A stretch of 61,824 nt of DNA from Desulfobotulus pelophilus (GCF_026155325.1 NZ_JAPFPW010000019.1:1-61824); one strand, 5' to 3'; shown: positions 48,360-57,834, counted from the stretch's first letter. The notes: a model not told the origin generated them from the sequence alone. Numbers and translations are program-made.

Positions 48360-48902
48360 GTGTTTACCCGGCAAAACCGGCGTTCCGCCAACTTGAGAAA
48401 TGGAATGCCATCAGCGGGGGAATCTCTCAAGTGCAGACATAAAAAGTTCGATATTTATCAGTATGTGAGATGAGACAGCAGCCGTATGGACTTTTCTGTC
48501 CGTGGGAGGTTTCGTAAGGAAGTGGAAAAGAGGGGAAATAAACCTGAACTTTGTATGGCAGCCCTATAAACACTGTACAGTGAAAGAGGCAGAACCTGTG
48601 CTCAGCACTCCGTCTCTGCAGAGAACTCTGTTATTTCGTTGGCAAGACAGGCAAGGCGTATAGGATCGGTATTGTCCCTTGTTTCTGTTCCATTTTTTAT
48701 TTTTGTGAAGAGGCAGGGGTTTCCGTAGAGAGTGTTGAAAAACAGCGTCGGAGTTTTGCACCTGCGTTTTGGCAGGTGCGGAATGAATTGTACTCGTAAG
48801 AGATCTACCTGTTAACAGGGAGGATATTTTCTTGACGCTTGTGCATGCCTCTTTCCTGTGTCAGAATAGAGAAAGAAACTTCACATAAAGGAGGGGTTTA
48901 TA
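48360..48902. other. Gap between dsrP and rubredoxin
   Basis: About 540 bases without a supportable gene. There is a hairpin at 48757-48779 (GCACCTGC with GCAGGTGC) without a U-run. A TTGACG at 48832-48837 may be the -35 box for rubredoxin but no good -10 is at the right distance. Confidence 0.4.
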
Positions 48903-49061
48903 ATGGTAAAATACGAGTGTCCCTGTGGTTATGTGTATGATCCTGCCGAAGGTGACCCCGGTAATGGTATAGCAGCGGGAACGGCCTTTGAAGATCTTCC
49001 TGACGATTGGGTCTGTCCTGTCTGTGATGCGGAAAAAGAGTTTTTTGAAAAGGCAGATTGA
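48903..49061 (+). CDS. Rubredoxin
   Basis: A 52-residue iron protein that carries one electron in the cytoplasm. The four iron-binding cysteines are C6 and C8 (in [11 protein letters not shown]) and C38 and C41 (in [10 protein letters not shown]). The first pair is spaced C-P-C, one residue between instead of the usual two. The rest ([21 protein letters not shown]) is standard. AAAGGAGG lies 8 bases before the ATG. In anaerobes rubredoxins supply oxygen- and superoxide-detoxifying enzymes; no such partner is adjacent. Confidence 0.92.
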   Translation: MVKYECPCGYVYDPAEGDPGNGIAAGTAFEDLPDDWVCPVCDAEKEFFEKAD

Positions 49062-49135
49062 AAAAGTGGTGTGGCAGAGCATTTTGCTTTCCACCAGAGG
49101 TTTCCCAGGCCCTTTGAGCCGAAAGGGAAGAACAG

Positions 49136-49169
49136 AAAAAGGAGGCATCCGGTTGGCTCCTCCTTTTTT
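49136..49169 (+). terminator. Terminator of the rubredoxin gene
   Basis: AAAAAGGAGG pairs with CCTCCTTTTT around a 13-base loop, giving a run of six T. It ends about 30 bases before the FKBP start. Confidence 0.75.
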
Positions 49170-49200
49170 CTTATTCAGACCGACCGGAAATGGATGTCAG

Positions 49201-49629
49201 ATGCGCAAGGCGGAAAAAGGCGATCAGGTTCAGGTTCATTATACAGGAACTTTTCCTGAAGGAGAGGTTTTTGATTCTTCTGCAGGTAAGGAGCCCTTAC
49301 GTTTTGAACTGGGCGGTGGTCAGATGATTCCCGGCTTCGATGCCGCTGTGCATGGGATGGCCGTGGGAGAGAAGAAAACCATCACCCTGCCGCCGGAAGA
49401 AGCCTATGGCCCCAGTAATCCTGAGCTTGTGGCTGTTTATGAAAAGAGCCTTTTCCCTGAAGGGATGGAGCTTGAGGAGGGAATGCTTTTGGAAAGCCGG
49501 ATGGAGGATGGAACGGTTATACCGATCCGTATTGCCGCCATTGATGGTGAAAATGTGACAGTCGATGCCAATTTCCCCATGGCAGGTAAAACCCTGGTAT
49601 TTAACCTTGAGCTGGTATCTATCAGCTGA
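49201..49629 (+). CDS. FKBP-type peptidyl-prolyl isomerase (SlyD/SlpA-like)
   Basis: A 142-residue protein-folding enzyme. It has the FKBP start KAEKGDQVQVHYTGTF, the block EVFDSSAGKEPLRFELGGGQMIPGFDAAVHGM and the inserted SlyD-type flap (about 70-120) with chaperone activity in relatives. The histidine-rich metal-binding tail of E. coli SlyD is absent. ATG 49201 is used; upstream in-frame sequence belongs to the rubredoxin terminator. Confidence 0.93.
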   Translation: MRKAEKGDQVQVHYTGTFPEGEVFDSSAGKEPLRFELGGGQMIPGFDAAVHGMAVGEKKTITLPPEEAYGPSNPELVAVYEKSLFPEGMELEEGMLLESRMEDGTVIPIRIAAIDGENVTVDANFPMAGKTLVFNLELVSIS

Positions 49630-49676
49630 TTTTTCAGCCGGTAGTGAAGGTTCGGTTATTGACAGGTCAATTCAGA

Positions 49677-49720
49677 AAGCGCCGTTTTTTCCGTCCGGGA
49701 AGTGCGGCGCTTTTTTTAGG
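49677..49720. terminator. Terminator between the FKBP gene and lpxC
   Basis: AAAGCGCCG pairs with CGGCGCTTT with a T-run on the plus strand. The lpxC stop codon lies in the tail. It works best for the FKBP gene; for lpxC the U-run is poor. Confidence 0.75.
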
Positions 49721-50582
49721 TTGGGGTGACGGTTTCCCAGCAGGAACGGTTTTTAAAGAATTCTGTGATGAAATGATGATTGAAAAGGTGTCCGGATTTA
49801 ACGGTTTTGATATGTCCGCGTATGGGCATGCCGATCAGGGAAAAGTCGCCGATGCAGTCCAGAAGCTTATGCCGGACAAATTCATCCGGGAAGCGCAGTC
49901 CCCCTTCGTTGATCACTTCCTCACCACTGACCACCACCGCCGTTTCCAGAGAACCTCCCCGTCCCAGGCCCAGCTGTTTCATCATTTCTACTTCGTGCAG
50001 AAAACCAAACGTTCTTGCAGGCGCAATTTCTGAAAAAAAATGATCTCCACCAAGATCAATACTGATGGTTTGCCGTCCAATGATCGGGTTTGGGAATTCT
50101 ATGGTACAGGTAATGCGGAAGCTGTTATCTGGATAGGCACCCACAAACTTGTCTCCATCGGCTATTTCAATGGGGTGGGTGACAATGAAGTGGGAGCAGG
50201 GGGCTGACTGGGCAATAATACCGGTTTCTCGAATTTTATCCGCAAATACAATGGCACTTCCATCCATGATGGGCATTTCGTAATTATCGAGTTCAACACG
50301 GGCATTGTCGATGCCCATACCGGCAAAAGCTGCCATCAGGTGCTCAATGGTAGAAACGATAACCCCGTTTTCTCCGATGACCGTAGCAAGGCTGGTATCC
50401 ACCACACGGCTGAAAAGGGCTGGGATTCCCTGCGTTCCGGGTAGATCGGTCCGGAAAAACCGGATTCCGTGGTTTTCCGGAGCTGGCTTCAGGGTGAGTG
50501 TGGCATTCTTACCGGAGTGTACACCAATGCCGTAACAGGAAATGGGAGCTCTGAGAGTTTGCTGACGGGTTCGAATGGGCAT
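49716..50582 (-). CDS. lpxC: UDP-3-O-acyl-N-acetylglucosamine deacetylase LpxC
   Basis: A 288-residue zinc hydrolase that commits UDP-acyl-GlcNAc to lipid A. Zinc and catalytic sites are present: EHLMAAFAGMGIDN (first His), and RHKLLDCIGDFSL (His and Asp), then SGHLFNHHF. It confirms an LPS-bearing outer membrane. ATG 50582 gives the family start (RTRQQTLRAPISCYGIGVHSGK); upstream sequence in frame has no family match. The ribosome site is weak. Confidence 0.95.
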   Translation of the reverse strand: MPIRTRQQTLRAPISCYGIGVHSGKNATLTLKPAPENHGIRFFRTDLPGTQGIPALFSRVVDTSLATVIGENGVIVSTIEHLMAAFAGMGIDNARVELDNYEMPIMDGSAIVFADKIRETGIIAQSAPCSHFIVTHPIEIADGDKFVGAYPDNSFRITCTIEFPNPIIGRQTISIDLGGDHFFSEIAPARTFGFLHEVEMMKQLGLGRGGSLETAVVVSGEEVINEGGLRFPDEFVRHKLLDCIGDFSLIGMPIRGHIKTVKSGHLFNHHFITEFFKNRSCWETVTPT

Positions 50583-50706
50583 AATTATCCAGTAAAGTGA
50601 ACGTTGTTGTGGCTTGCATCCTTGCAAATGACAGAGTATTAAACCATAAACTCTTTGTGAAAATCCATAACTTTTATTGTTATATGGAAAAAGAAAGACA
50701 ATCAAT

Positions 50707-52248
50707 ATGCTTGCAAGGAGCTGCTGTGCTGCCGTAGTGGGCGTTGATGCCATACCTGTGAACGTGGAAGTTGATGTGGGAAGAGGGCTTCCTGTTTTTC
50801 AGATAGTGGGATTACCGGAAACAGCTGTTCGGGAGAGTCGGGACCGCATTCGGACCGCGTTGCGGAATGGTGGCTATGGTTTTCCCAAAGGGCGTATTAC
50901 GGTGAATTTGTCTCCTGCAGACATCCGGAAAGAGGGCACCGGGTTTGATCTGGCCATTGCACTGGGAATCCTTGCCGCTTCAGGTCTCCTTCCGATGGAG
51001 GCTGTGGCTTCTCATCTGGCACTGGGCGAGTTATCCCTTGATGGGAAAGTCAATCCTGTGCGGGGTGCCCTTGCCGCATCCGTCCTTGCAGATCCGGTTA
51101 CGATTCATGGAATTCTTGTACCTGTGGCCAATGCGGCGGAAGCGTCGGCCTCGGGTAAAATTCCTGTTTTTGCCGTACAGAGCCTTGGAGATGCGGCGGA
51201 TCACCTCGCAGGTCGCAGGATTCTGGAAGCCAGAAAGCCTGTAGATTTTTCCCGGCTGTGCTGGTGGGCAGAGGATGCGGATTTTCGGGACGTAGCAGGT
51301 CAGCAACATGCAAAAAGAGCCCTTGAAATTGCCGCTGCCGGTAATCATAATATATTGATGAGTGGTCCTCCCGGATCGGGTAAAACCATGCTGGCTCGCC
51401 GTATCCCCGGTATTCTTCCTCCTTTATCCTTTGAAGAGGCACTGGAGACGAGCCGTATCTATTCTGCTGCAGGACTTCTGAATTCCCGGACGGGTCTGGT
51501 GGTGAAAAGACCTTTCCGGGCTCCCCACCATACCATCAGTGATGCGGGGCTTGTAGGTGGCGGCAGCCATCCTCGTCCGGGAGAAGTCAGTCTTGCTCAC
51601 CATGGCGTTCTGTTTCTGGATGAATTTCCGGAATTCCGGAAATCCCTTTTGGATCTGCTGCGGCAGCCCCTTGAAGACCGGATGCTTACGGTATCAAGGG
51701 CCGCCTATACGGTTCGTTTTCCTGCGTCCATCATGCTGGTGGCTGCCATGAACCCCTGTCCCTGTGGATATGCGGATGACCCGGAGGGCAGGTGTCGATG
51801 CCAGACCTTTGCCATTGACAGATACAGGGCTCGAATATCCGGACCTCTTATGGACAGAATGGATATACAGATAGAAGTTCCTTCCCTGTCTTATGGTGAT
51901 ATCCGGCGTGCCGGTGAGGGAGAGTCATCGCTTACGATAAGGGAGCGTGTGATCCATGCGAGAGAGCTGCAGGAGCTACGCTTTTCACAGAAAAAATATT
52001 CCTGTAATGCTGCCATGGATGCCCCGGCCATACGTGAGTTTTGCAAAACAGGCGCGGAAGGTGATCAACTTCTGGCCAGGGCGGCTGATAGGCTCCATCT
52101 CTCTGCCCGGGGAATTTCCCGTGTTTTGAAAATTGCCAGGACCATAGCTGACCTTGAAGAATCTCAAACTATTGAATCCTGTCATCTTGCGGAAGCCGTA
52201 CAGTACAGGCGCCTTTCTCCGAATGATGGAGATGGTTTCGGGAAATAA
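50707..52248 (+). CDS. comM: YifB/ComM-family Mg-chelatase-like AAA ATPase
   Basis: A 513-residue protein: an N-terminal Lon-protease-like S5 domain (about 1-170, without a protease dyad), an AAA+ module with Walker A GPPGSGKT and Walker B VLFLDEFPEF, and a C-terminal Mg-chelatase domain with a CPCG zinc-like pair. ComM is known as a helicase that promotes branch migration during natural transformation; the role in an anaerobe is inferred. ATG 50707 follows GAAAG. It is divergent from lpxC. Confidence 0.93.
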   Translation: MLARSCCAAVVGVDAIPVNVEVDVGRGLPVFQIVGLPETAVRESRDRIRTALRNGGYGFPKGRITVNLSPADIRKEGTGFDLAIALGILAASGLLPMEAVASHLALGELSLDGKVNPVRGALAASVLADPVTIHGILVPVANAAEASASGKIPVFAVQSLGDAADHLAGRRILEARKPVDFSRLCWWAEDADFRDVAGQQHAKRALEIAAAGNHNILMSGPPGSGKTMLARRIPGILPPLSFEEALETSRIYSAAGLLNSRTGLVVKRPFRAPHHTISDAGLVGGGSHPRPGEVSLAHHGVLFLDEFPEFRKSLLDLLRQPLEDRMLTVSRAAYTVRFPASIMLVAAMNPCPCGYADDPEGRCRCQTFAIDRYRARISGPLMDRMDIQIEVPSLSYGDIRRAGEGESSLTIRERVIHARELQELRFSQKKYSCNAAMDAPAIREFCKTGAEGDQLLARAADRLHLSARGISRVLKIARTIADLEESQTIESCHLAEAVQYRRLSPNDGDGFGK

Positions 52249-52458
52249 TCCCGTAAAAATGAGGGTATGACCCCATAGACACGGAACGCTGTTTATGTAA
52301 AAGAATAGTCAACCTCTTTTAGAAGGAGCGTTCCTCCACACGCTCCGGAAGATTCTTAACCGGACTCCCCCGCCTTCCGGATCTAAGATCTTCTTGGCAA
52401 ACCCCTGTTGAAGGAGTTTGTTCTTTTGTGGACAGACTCCTCAACCCCCGTAGCTTGA

Positions 52459-52505
52459 GAAAACGGCCTGATATCCTGCAGCATAAAGGATGTCAGGCCG
52501 TTTTC
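52459..52505 (+). terminator. Long hairpin downstream of yifB/comM
   Basis: A 19-bp stem (GAAAACGGCCTGATATCCT with AGGATGTCAGGCCGTTTTC, one G-U pair) and a 9-base loop. The right arm ends TTTTC but no longer U-run follows. It lies 210 bases after the yifB stop, in an otherwise gene-free region (52249-52655). Confidence 0.65.
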
Positions 52506-52655
52506 TGTGCAAGCCATAAAAAATATTCCAACCATTCAATTTATTGTTGATTCTTTCTTTATGAGCTGATAACCAAATAAATCATTACTGGCCATTTAGG
52601 GCTGCATACGGGGGTGCAGCGCATCAAAAACCTTGAGAGCGGTGTGGAGGGCAAC

Positions 52656-52802
52656 ATGCTGGCAAGAAGAAGCGTTGAGGAGGAAACGCAGGTTAACGAT
52701 GTGCAGGACCGGCAGGATGAGTGTTTCTGGAACTGGTTGGAATGTACGGAAAGAGCCATGGGAGAGGCTCTGGAAGACACAAAGAAAAGAAAGGCCCGAT
52801 AA
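52656..52802 (+). CDS. Possible 48-residue acidic protein
   Basis: ATG at 52656 has a perfect GGAGG 5 bases upstream; the product (MLARRSVEEETQVNDV, ending ALEDTKKRKAR) is short, charged and helical, with no known domain. It is followed 15 bases later by another small ORF. Only the ribosome site and coding-like composition support it. Confidence 0.4.
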   Translation: MLARRSVEEETQVNDVQDRQDECFWNWLECTERAMGEALEDTKKRKAR

Positions 52803-52817
52803 TTTTTCCACTTGGGA

Positions 52818-53192
52818 ATGGAAATAACGGGTTTTTGTACGGGGCTATTGCAAGGCCTACAGGTTTCCGGTAAAGCTTTCTGTGGAAATGAAAATGACAT
52901 ACCGGAGACAGTGGACGTGATATTCTATAAGTATGCAACCATACAGTGCACGGACAGTGGGGTTTTTCTGTTCATGGACAATGAAATTGAAGTACCTACC
53001 ATGGGTAATTGTACATGGTTACGACAGTTTGAACCAGGGCAGCGGAATGAGGCTTTTTCCTTTGCCATTCGATGGACTCTTGTAAAGGTCAGTGAAATCT
53101 TACTTTCCGTAACGGGTAAAAGGCAGATACGGCTTCTTTATATCCGTGATCCTGAAGACAAGACACGTCCGTACAAGAGCCGATTCTGGTAA
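52818..53192 (+). CDS. Possible uncharacterised 124-residue protein
   Basis: An unrecognised ORF beginning MEITGFCTGLLQGLQ. Four cysteines are spread through the first half (GFCTG, AFCGN, IQCTD, NCTWL), and later segments are strand-rich. There is no strong ribosome site before ATG 52818. The N-terminal cysteine spacing has a faint resemblance to Rap1a/Tai-type immunity proteins, but there is no signal peptide and the similarity is too weak to use. Confidence 0.4.
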   Translation: MEITGFCTGLLQGLQVSGKAFCGNENDIPETVDVIFYKYATIQCTDSGVFLFMDNEIEVPTMGNCTWLRQFEPGQRNEAFSFAIRWTLVKVSEILLSVTGKRQIRLLYIRDPEDKTRPYKSRFW

Positions 53193-53221
53193 AAACAAAG
53201 ATTTGTTTTGGGTAAGAAACG

Positions 53222-53277
53222 AAAAAGAGTCCGGAATTGTATGATGCCATAAGGCTCATAGAATTTCCGGACTCTTT
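53222..53277 (-). terminator. Terminator of the phaE-phaC operon
   Basis: A perfect 13-bp stem (AAAGAGTCCGGAA with TTCCGGACTCTTT). On the minus strand five T follow. The loop is about 28 bases. Confidence 0.82.
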
Positions 53278-53311
53278 GTTTTCCCTCACAGTAAAAGATC
53301 ATGGAGTTCTG

Positions 53312-54421
53312 TCAGGCAGCGGCACAGGTTTGACCTTTGGTCGTTTTGGCTTGTCTGTCCCTTTTTTTCAGCCAGTCTGCAATGGCAGGAACAAAGGCCT
53401 GCTGGCAGCTTCCGCTAACGTAAATGCCGATGTGGCCCGTATCCAGGCATATATCACGGGTATCGCGGCTTCCGGTGGATTCTCCCAGATTTCTGGCGGC
53501 TTCCGGTGGAACGAGATGGTCATATCGGCCATAAATATTGAGCAGGGGCATGGTTACAGCTTTCAGGTTCACTGTTTTGCCACCCACAACCATTCGGTTT
53601 TCAATAAGTTTGTTTTCCTGATAACAGTCCTTGATAAACTGATGGAAGGTTGCACCCGGTACATCCGGACTGTCAAAAATCCATCTTTCCATGCGGATAA
53701 AATCTTCTACGAAGGTTTTTCTGTGCATGTTTCTAAAAAATCCTACATACTTATCCATCATGAGCCGGGACGGGTTCAGCATGAGGAAACCCAGATTCAT
53801 GACATCACCCGGAATATTACCCCAGGCCTGCACCATGGCGTCTGGATCCAGATTTTTCATCCATACGTGGAGGAGACCGGATTCATGATCGAAACGGGAA
53901 GGTGTGACGGTGGTGATCAGGGTTTTGACCTTTTCAGGGTGAAGTGCTGCATAGATAAGGGAGAATGTTCCTCCCATACAGACTCCCATCAGGTGTAGGG
54001 CTGAGACCTGATGGCGGTGGCAGATGAAGTTGATCATTCTGTCCATATATCCATTCACGTGGTCATCAATGGTCAAATACTGATCTTTGGCTTCCGGGTA
54101 TCCCCATTCCAGCAGGTATACCTCAATGCCTTTGGACAGAAAGTTTTGGATTACGCTGCGCTCGGGCTGAAGATCCAGCATGGTTTCTCGATTGATGAGG
54201 GCATACACTATAAAGACCGGTGTGCTGAGGCCAGGACCTGAAGGAGGCATATAATGCTTGAGCCGGACCCTTCCTTCCTGATGCACAAGCTCAAAAGGTG
54301 TGGCAGCGAGGTCCGTATTCAGCCTGCCCGTGATTACACCTATGGACTCCCTTGCATAGCCCATGGTACGGCTTGCCTGACTGAGGTTCTGGAGAAAATA
54401 GTTTTGTATGGTATTATCCAT
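53312..54421 (-). CDS. phaC: Class III polyhydroxyalkanoate synthase PhaC
   Basis: A 369-residue catalytic subunit that polymerises (R)-3-hydroxyacyl-CoA into storage polyester. The lipase-like box is GVCMGG with nucleophile C148; the later Asp (GRYDHLVPP) and His (DTGHIGIYVSG) complete the triad. Its length matches class III PhaC, which needs PhaE, encoded immediately upstream with an 8-base overlap. PHA storage is known in several sulfate-reducing genera. Confidence 0.95.
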   Translation of the reverse strand: MDNTIQNYFLQNLSQASRTMGYARESIGVITGRLNTDLAATPFELVHQEGRVRLKHYMPPSGPGLSTPVFIVYALINRETMLDLQPERSVIQNFLSKGIEVYLLEWGYPEAKDQYLTIDDHVNGYMDRMINFICHRHQVSALHLMGVCMGGTFSLIYAALHPEKVKTLITTVTPSRFDHESGLLHVWMKNLDPDAMVQAWGNIPGDVMNLGFLMLNPSRLMMDKYVGFFRNMHRKTFVEDFIRMERWIFDSPDVPGATFHQFIKDCYQENKLIENRMVVGGKTVNLKAVTMPLLNIYGRYDHLVPPEAARNLGESTGSRDTRDICLDTGHIGIYVSGSCQQAFVPAIADWLKKRDRQAKTTKGQTCAAA

Positions 54422-55175
54422 TTTGAGAAGTCTCCGCTTGGATCACTGGGTTTTTGGAACAGATTTCTTTTATCTCAGCAATTTCTTTTTTCATCGTGTA
54501 CACATCCATATAGAGGGCTTCCATAGATGTTTCCGATGGAAAGCCGAGGTATCTGCCAGCTTCATGGCTGATTTCTTTGAGGGTAGTTTTGAGGTGCCCC
54601 AGGGTGGTGATTACATTGGCCAGCGCCCGGGTGTAATGGCCCGAATGAAACTGTTCATGATAGGCCTTCTCCAGATCGCCTACAGTTTTTTCATATACCT
54701 TGGATAATTGTTGAAAATTGCCTTCCTGAATGAGTTCCAGAATATCCTTGCCTGCCTGCTGAAGTGTTTTTTCTACGGGAATCCCCATATAATACAGAAA
54801 CTCAAGCAGGTTAACCTGAAAGGCAGCCATGCGATCCAGAACCGTATCCATTCGTTCCTGATGTTCCCGAATCAGTCCCAGCCTCGGGATTCGAAAAGGG
54901 TCCATCAGCAGTGTTTTGCTGAGGTTGCGGATGGCATTGAATCCTTGGGTGTCTATTCCATGAAAACCTTGGCTTTTCATGGAAAGAAAGAGAGCATCCA
55001 TTTCCTTGCTTGTTTTTTCGTAGAACGTGAGTGCCGTAAGATCATTTGTTTTCCACATTTCTCCAAAGCCGATGATCTGCTCCCGCATGGCATCCATGAA
55101 CTCGAAGGGGAGTTTTGCGTCCGGAAAGGAAAAGGGGAAAAATGATGAAAAATCAGCTCGATGTTGCCCTGTCAT
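54414..55175 (-). CDS. phaE: Class III PHA synthase subunit PhaE
   Basis: The 253-residue partner of PhaC. It is a helical protein with the family's central region (FRIPRLGLIREHQERMDTVLDRM, LEFLYYMGIPVEKTL) and a C-terminal coiled helix (ALYMDVYTMKKEIAEIKE). PhaE activates PhaC. ATG 55175 has AGGTGAT upstream. It overlaps phaC by 8 bases, so the two are translationally coupled. Confidence 0.93.
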   Translation of the reverse strand: MTGQHRADFSSFFPFSFPDAKLPFEFMDAMREQIIGFGEMWKTNDLTALTFYEKTSKEMDALFLSMKSQGFHGIDTQGFNAIRNLSKTLLMDPFRIPRLGLIREHQERMDTVLDRMAAFQVNLLEFLYYMGIPVEKTLQQAGKDILELIQEGNFQQLSKVYEKTVGDLEKAYHEQFHSGHYTRALANVITTLGHLKTTLKEISHEAGRYLGFPSETSMEALYMDVYTMKKEIAEIKEICSKNPVIQAETSQNG

Positions 55176-55276
55176 TGTGATCACCTGAATAAAGGGTTGT
55201 GGGTTGCTTTAATAAACTGTCTGTTCTGTTTGTTGCTTGATTGTCTCTTAGGGTGGCAGAACCGAAAGGGGTTCTG

Positions 55277-56224
55277 TCAGCCGATAATCCAAACGGCCTG
55301 CTGTTTCGCCATTTCAATCAGTTTTTCGCCGACTCTTCCGATAAAGAAGTCCTGAACCCTGGAAATCCCTCTGCGGCCAACAAAAATAGTTCCCCACTTT
55401 TCTTTTTCGGCCGTATCCAGAAGACCAAGAGAGCGGCTCATATATCCTTCAATTATGGCGGTATCGATATTTTTAGCATGGACTCCCCGTTCTTTCAGTA
55501 TCTGAACTGCTTTGTCCAGTGCGGGGTTCATTTTGTTTTTGTGTATACGGCTCTGGTCAGTAAAAAGTAACTCCGCAGGATCCATGCTGGCTGGGTAGGG
55601 ATAGAAATTGCCACTAATGGGATTGATGGAGCGTGCGACGTGGCGGAGATGGATTTGCTTATCTGTTCCGGCAAAAAGACTGGATGCCATACGGATGGAG
55701 CGTCTCGAACCGTGGGAATCGTCAAAACCGATAAGAATATGGCGGGTTTCGGGGTTTTCTCCCACAAGAACCAGCGGGATGGAATGGATTCGGGAAACGA
55801 GTTTTCTCGCCACACTGCCGAGGGGCAGGCGGGAAAGGCTGGAAAACCCCGTGCGGCCTGCTATCAGTCCGTTGTAGCCATCCATGCTTTCGGAGACAAT
55901 GTCACGGGTGACACCTGTCTTTCTTCTCTGAATCTTGATTTGTACCTTTTCCAAGGGAAAGCCCGCTTCGATAAAGAGACTACGGATTTTTTCCATGGAG
56001 CTTGTAAAAAATCTGTTTTGCCTATGTCTCCATTCATTCATGCTTTCCTGCTGGGGATGGATCTGAGGTTCCGGATCAATATCCCAGAAGGATTCAGGCA
56101 TGTCGTATTCCACAAGAAAAAGAACAATTTCGCACCGGTCACTGGGAAGAACTGCCGCTGCATAACGGGCGGCAGCAACAGAAGCATCGGAACCGTCAAT
56201 GGCAATAAGGTACTTGTGTTTCAT
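55277..56224 (-). CDS. Tandem-domain universal stress protein
   Basis: A 315-residue protein made of two UspA domains (about 1-145 and 155-315). Domain one: YLIAIDGSDASVAAARYAA, ending GSVARKLVSRIHSIPLVLVGE, a nucleotide-binding-like GxxxxR signature. Domain two: ILIGFDDSHGSRRSIRMAS, ending FIGRVGEKLIEMAKQQAVWI. The role is stress survival, otherwise unspecified. ATG 56224 with AAGGGGG upstream is preferred to the ATG 51 bases earlier. It is upstream of phaE but probably a separate transcript. Confidence 0.93.
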   Translation of the reverse strand: MKHKYLIAIDGSDASVAAARYAAAVLPSDRCEIVLFLVEYDMPESFWDIDPEPQIHPQQESMNEWRHRQNRFFTSSMEKIRSLFIEAGFPLEKVQIKIQRRKTGVTRDIVSESMDGYNGLIAGRTGFSSLSRLPLGSVARKLVSRIHSIPLVLVGENPETRHILIGFDDSHGSRRSIRMASSLFAGTDKQIHLRHVARSINPISGNFYPYPASMDPAELLFTDQSRIHKNKMNPALDKAVQILKERGVHAKNIDTAIIEGYMSRSLGLLDTAEKEKWGTIFVGRRGISRVQDFFIGRVGEKLIEMAKQQAVWIIG

Positions 56225-56583
56225 ACAATCCCCCTTGCTGAAATGGTTGGGTTGTTTCGTAGGGCTGTATTCCATGTTTGCACAGGGTATGCCATGGGGA
56301 TCAAAAACAGTAAGGGAGTGGAAGGTCTTTTTTTCATAAGTCTTTGATTCGGAATGATTGAACAGAGTTTTTGTTTTTCTAAACGGGAAACCACTTTATG
56401 AGATGAGTAAGGATAAGATGTCGGATTGTTGAGTTTTCCTGTTCGCAGGGATAGGATAGTGGTGATGATAGGATAAATGACGGGGAGAAGTCGACAGATA
56501 CGGATGGTGTGTGATTAGAAGCGGAGGGGTTATTTGTCAGGTTTTTTAACAGAGTGTAAAGGCTGTTTGGCCGTTGCAGGGGG
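56225..56583. other. Gap between the stress protein gene and the diguanylate cyclase gene
   Basis: About 360 bases with no gene. It should contain the minus-strand promoter for the stress protein gene. I see no hairpin with a U-run after the cyclase stop and no repeat. Confidence 0.35.
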
Positions 56584-57834
56584 TCAATTTTCTTCGACTC
56601 GGTTTTTGCTCAGGATCTTTGCCCGGTAAAGGGCAGCATCCGCTCTGTCAAGAAGGGTCTGGGCCTCTGTTTCATCATCGGGAATCCGGGCACTTACACC
56701 GATACTTATGGTCAGATAGGGAGCCACCGGGGAATGATCATGGCGGATGGCCAGTTTCTGAACCTTCTGCAGAATACTGTCAGCAATCATGGCAGCCTGC
56801 TTTTTTTCCGTATTGGGAAGTAAAAGGACGAATTCTTCTCCTCCAAAACGTGCCGGGAGGTCCGAAGGTCTGCGGCTGTGGGCTTTCAGAATACCGGCTA
56901 TGGATTTCAGGCATTCATCGCCGGCGGGATGTCCATAGTTGTCATTATATGTTTTAAAATTATCCACATCTATAAAAAGCAGGGCAAGGGAGTCGCCGGA
57001 GCGTGCGGCTTTACGCCAGTTTCGTCTCAGGCTTTCATCAAAATGCCGACGATTGGCAAGGCCCGTAAGCGGATCGGAAAGTGACAGCCGGGTGAGTTCT
57101 TGATTGGTATATCGTAGACGTAGGGTATCCACCTTTTTCATCTGGGCTGCGACATATTCCTTCCGGTGCCGATATTCCATCTGGTAGCATCCGACAAGGC
57201 ATACGAGAATGGCTGTTGCCAGTATAAAAATGCTGTTGATTTTCGCAGCCGTTGGCATGGAAAATACGAAAGGAAGAGATACGGCATAGGCCGTAAAGAT
57301 AAGCAGACAGGCTGCAAGGGCCAGATGAAACCGGATGCGGGTGGCAATGGTTATGAAAATAACGGAAATAAGAATCCCCGTATGATAGTGGGCGGAAATG
57401 GGGGCTTTGCTGAGCGTAAGAAAGAGAAGAATGGCGAAGGTTCCTGTCAAAAGGGCCAGAACCATAAGAATGTCTGCGTGGTTCGGTATGGAAGGGCTGC
57501 GGATAAGAATGAGGATTCCTGCACATATGGGAGTAACGGCAAAAAATCTGATGGACCAGGCTGTTTTGTAGATATCCGGGAGAAGAAAGTAATCAGCAAT
57601 GGCATAAAGGAGAAAGAGGAGCAGGGCTCCTGCACCTAAGAGAGGAAACAGTTTCTTTTGTTGCCTTGCTTCTTTTGCCCTGTATGCGTTTTCCAGAAGA
57701 TCCGGAAAACGAAGCGGGTGAAAACCTTTTTCCAAAGTGGATAAAAGGGCTTTTTCCACGGAGATAAGGTCTTCATGGGATAGAAGAGAGTCTCTATCGG
57801 CAGCTTTGAAGGGCGTGTTTTTTTTCATAGTCAT
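56584..57834 (-). CDS. Membrane-anchored GGDEF diguanylate cyclase
   Basis: A 416-residue protein with an N-terminal region of six predicted membrane segments (about 60-225) and a C-terminal GGDEF domain (about 250-416). The active-site loop is RFGGEEFVLLLP, a functional GGEEF form, preceded by SLALLFIDVDNFKTYNDNYGHPAGDECL. It makes cyclic di-GMP. No EAL domain is present. Three TTTATGAAC-like 11-bp repeats lie about 160 bases upstream. Confidence 0.93.
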   Translation of the reverse strand: MTMKKNTPFKAADRDSLLSHEDLISVEKALLSTLEKGFHPLRFPDLLENAYRAKEARQQKKLFPLLGAGALLLFLLYAIADYFLLPDIYKTAWSIRFFAVTPICAGILILIRSPSIPNHADILMVLALLTGTFAILLFLTLSKAPISAHYHTGILISVIFITIATRIRFHLALAACLLIFTAYAVSLPFVFSMPTAAKINSIFILATAILVCLVGCYQMEYRHRKEYVAAQMKKVDTLRLRYTNQELTRLSLSDPLTGLANRRHFDESLRRNWRKAARSGDSLALLFIDVDNFKTYNDNYGHPAGDECLKSIAGILKAHSRRPSDLPARFGGEEFVLLLPNTEKKQAAMIADSILQKVQKLAIRHDHSPVAPYLTISIGVSARIPDDETEAQTLLDRADAALYRAKILSKNRVEEN

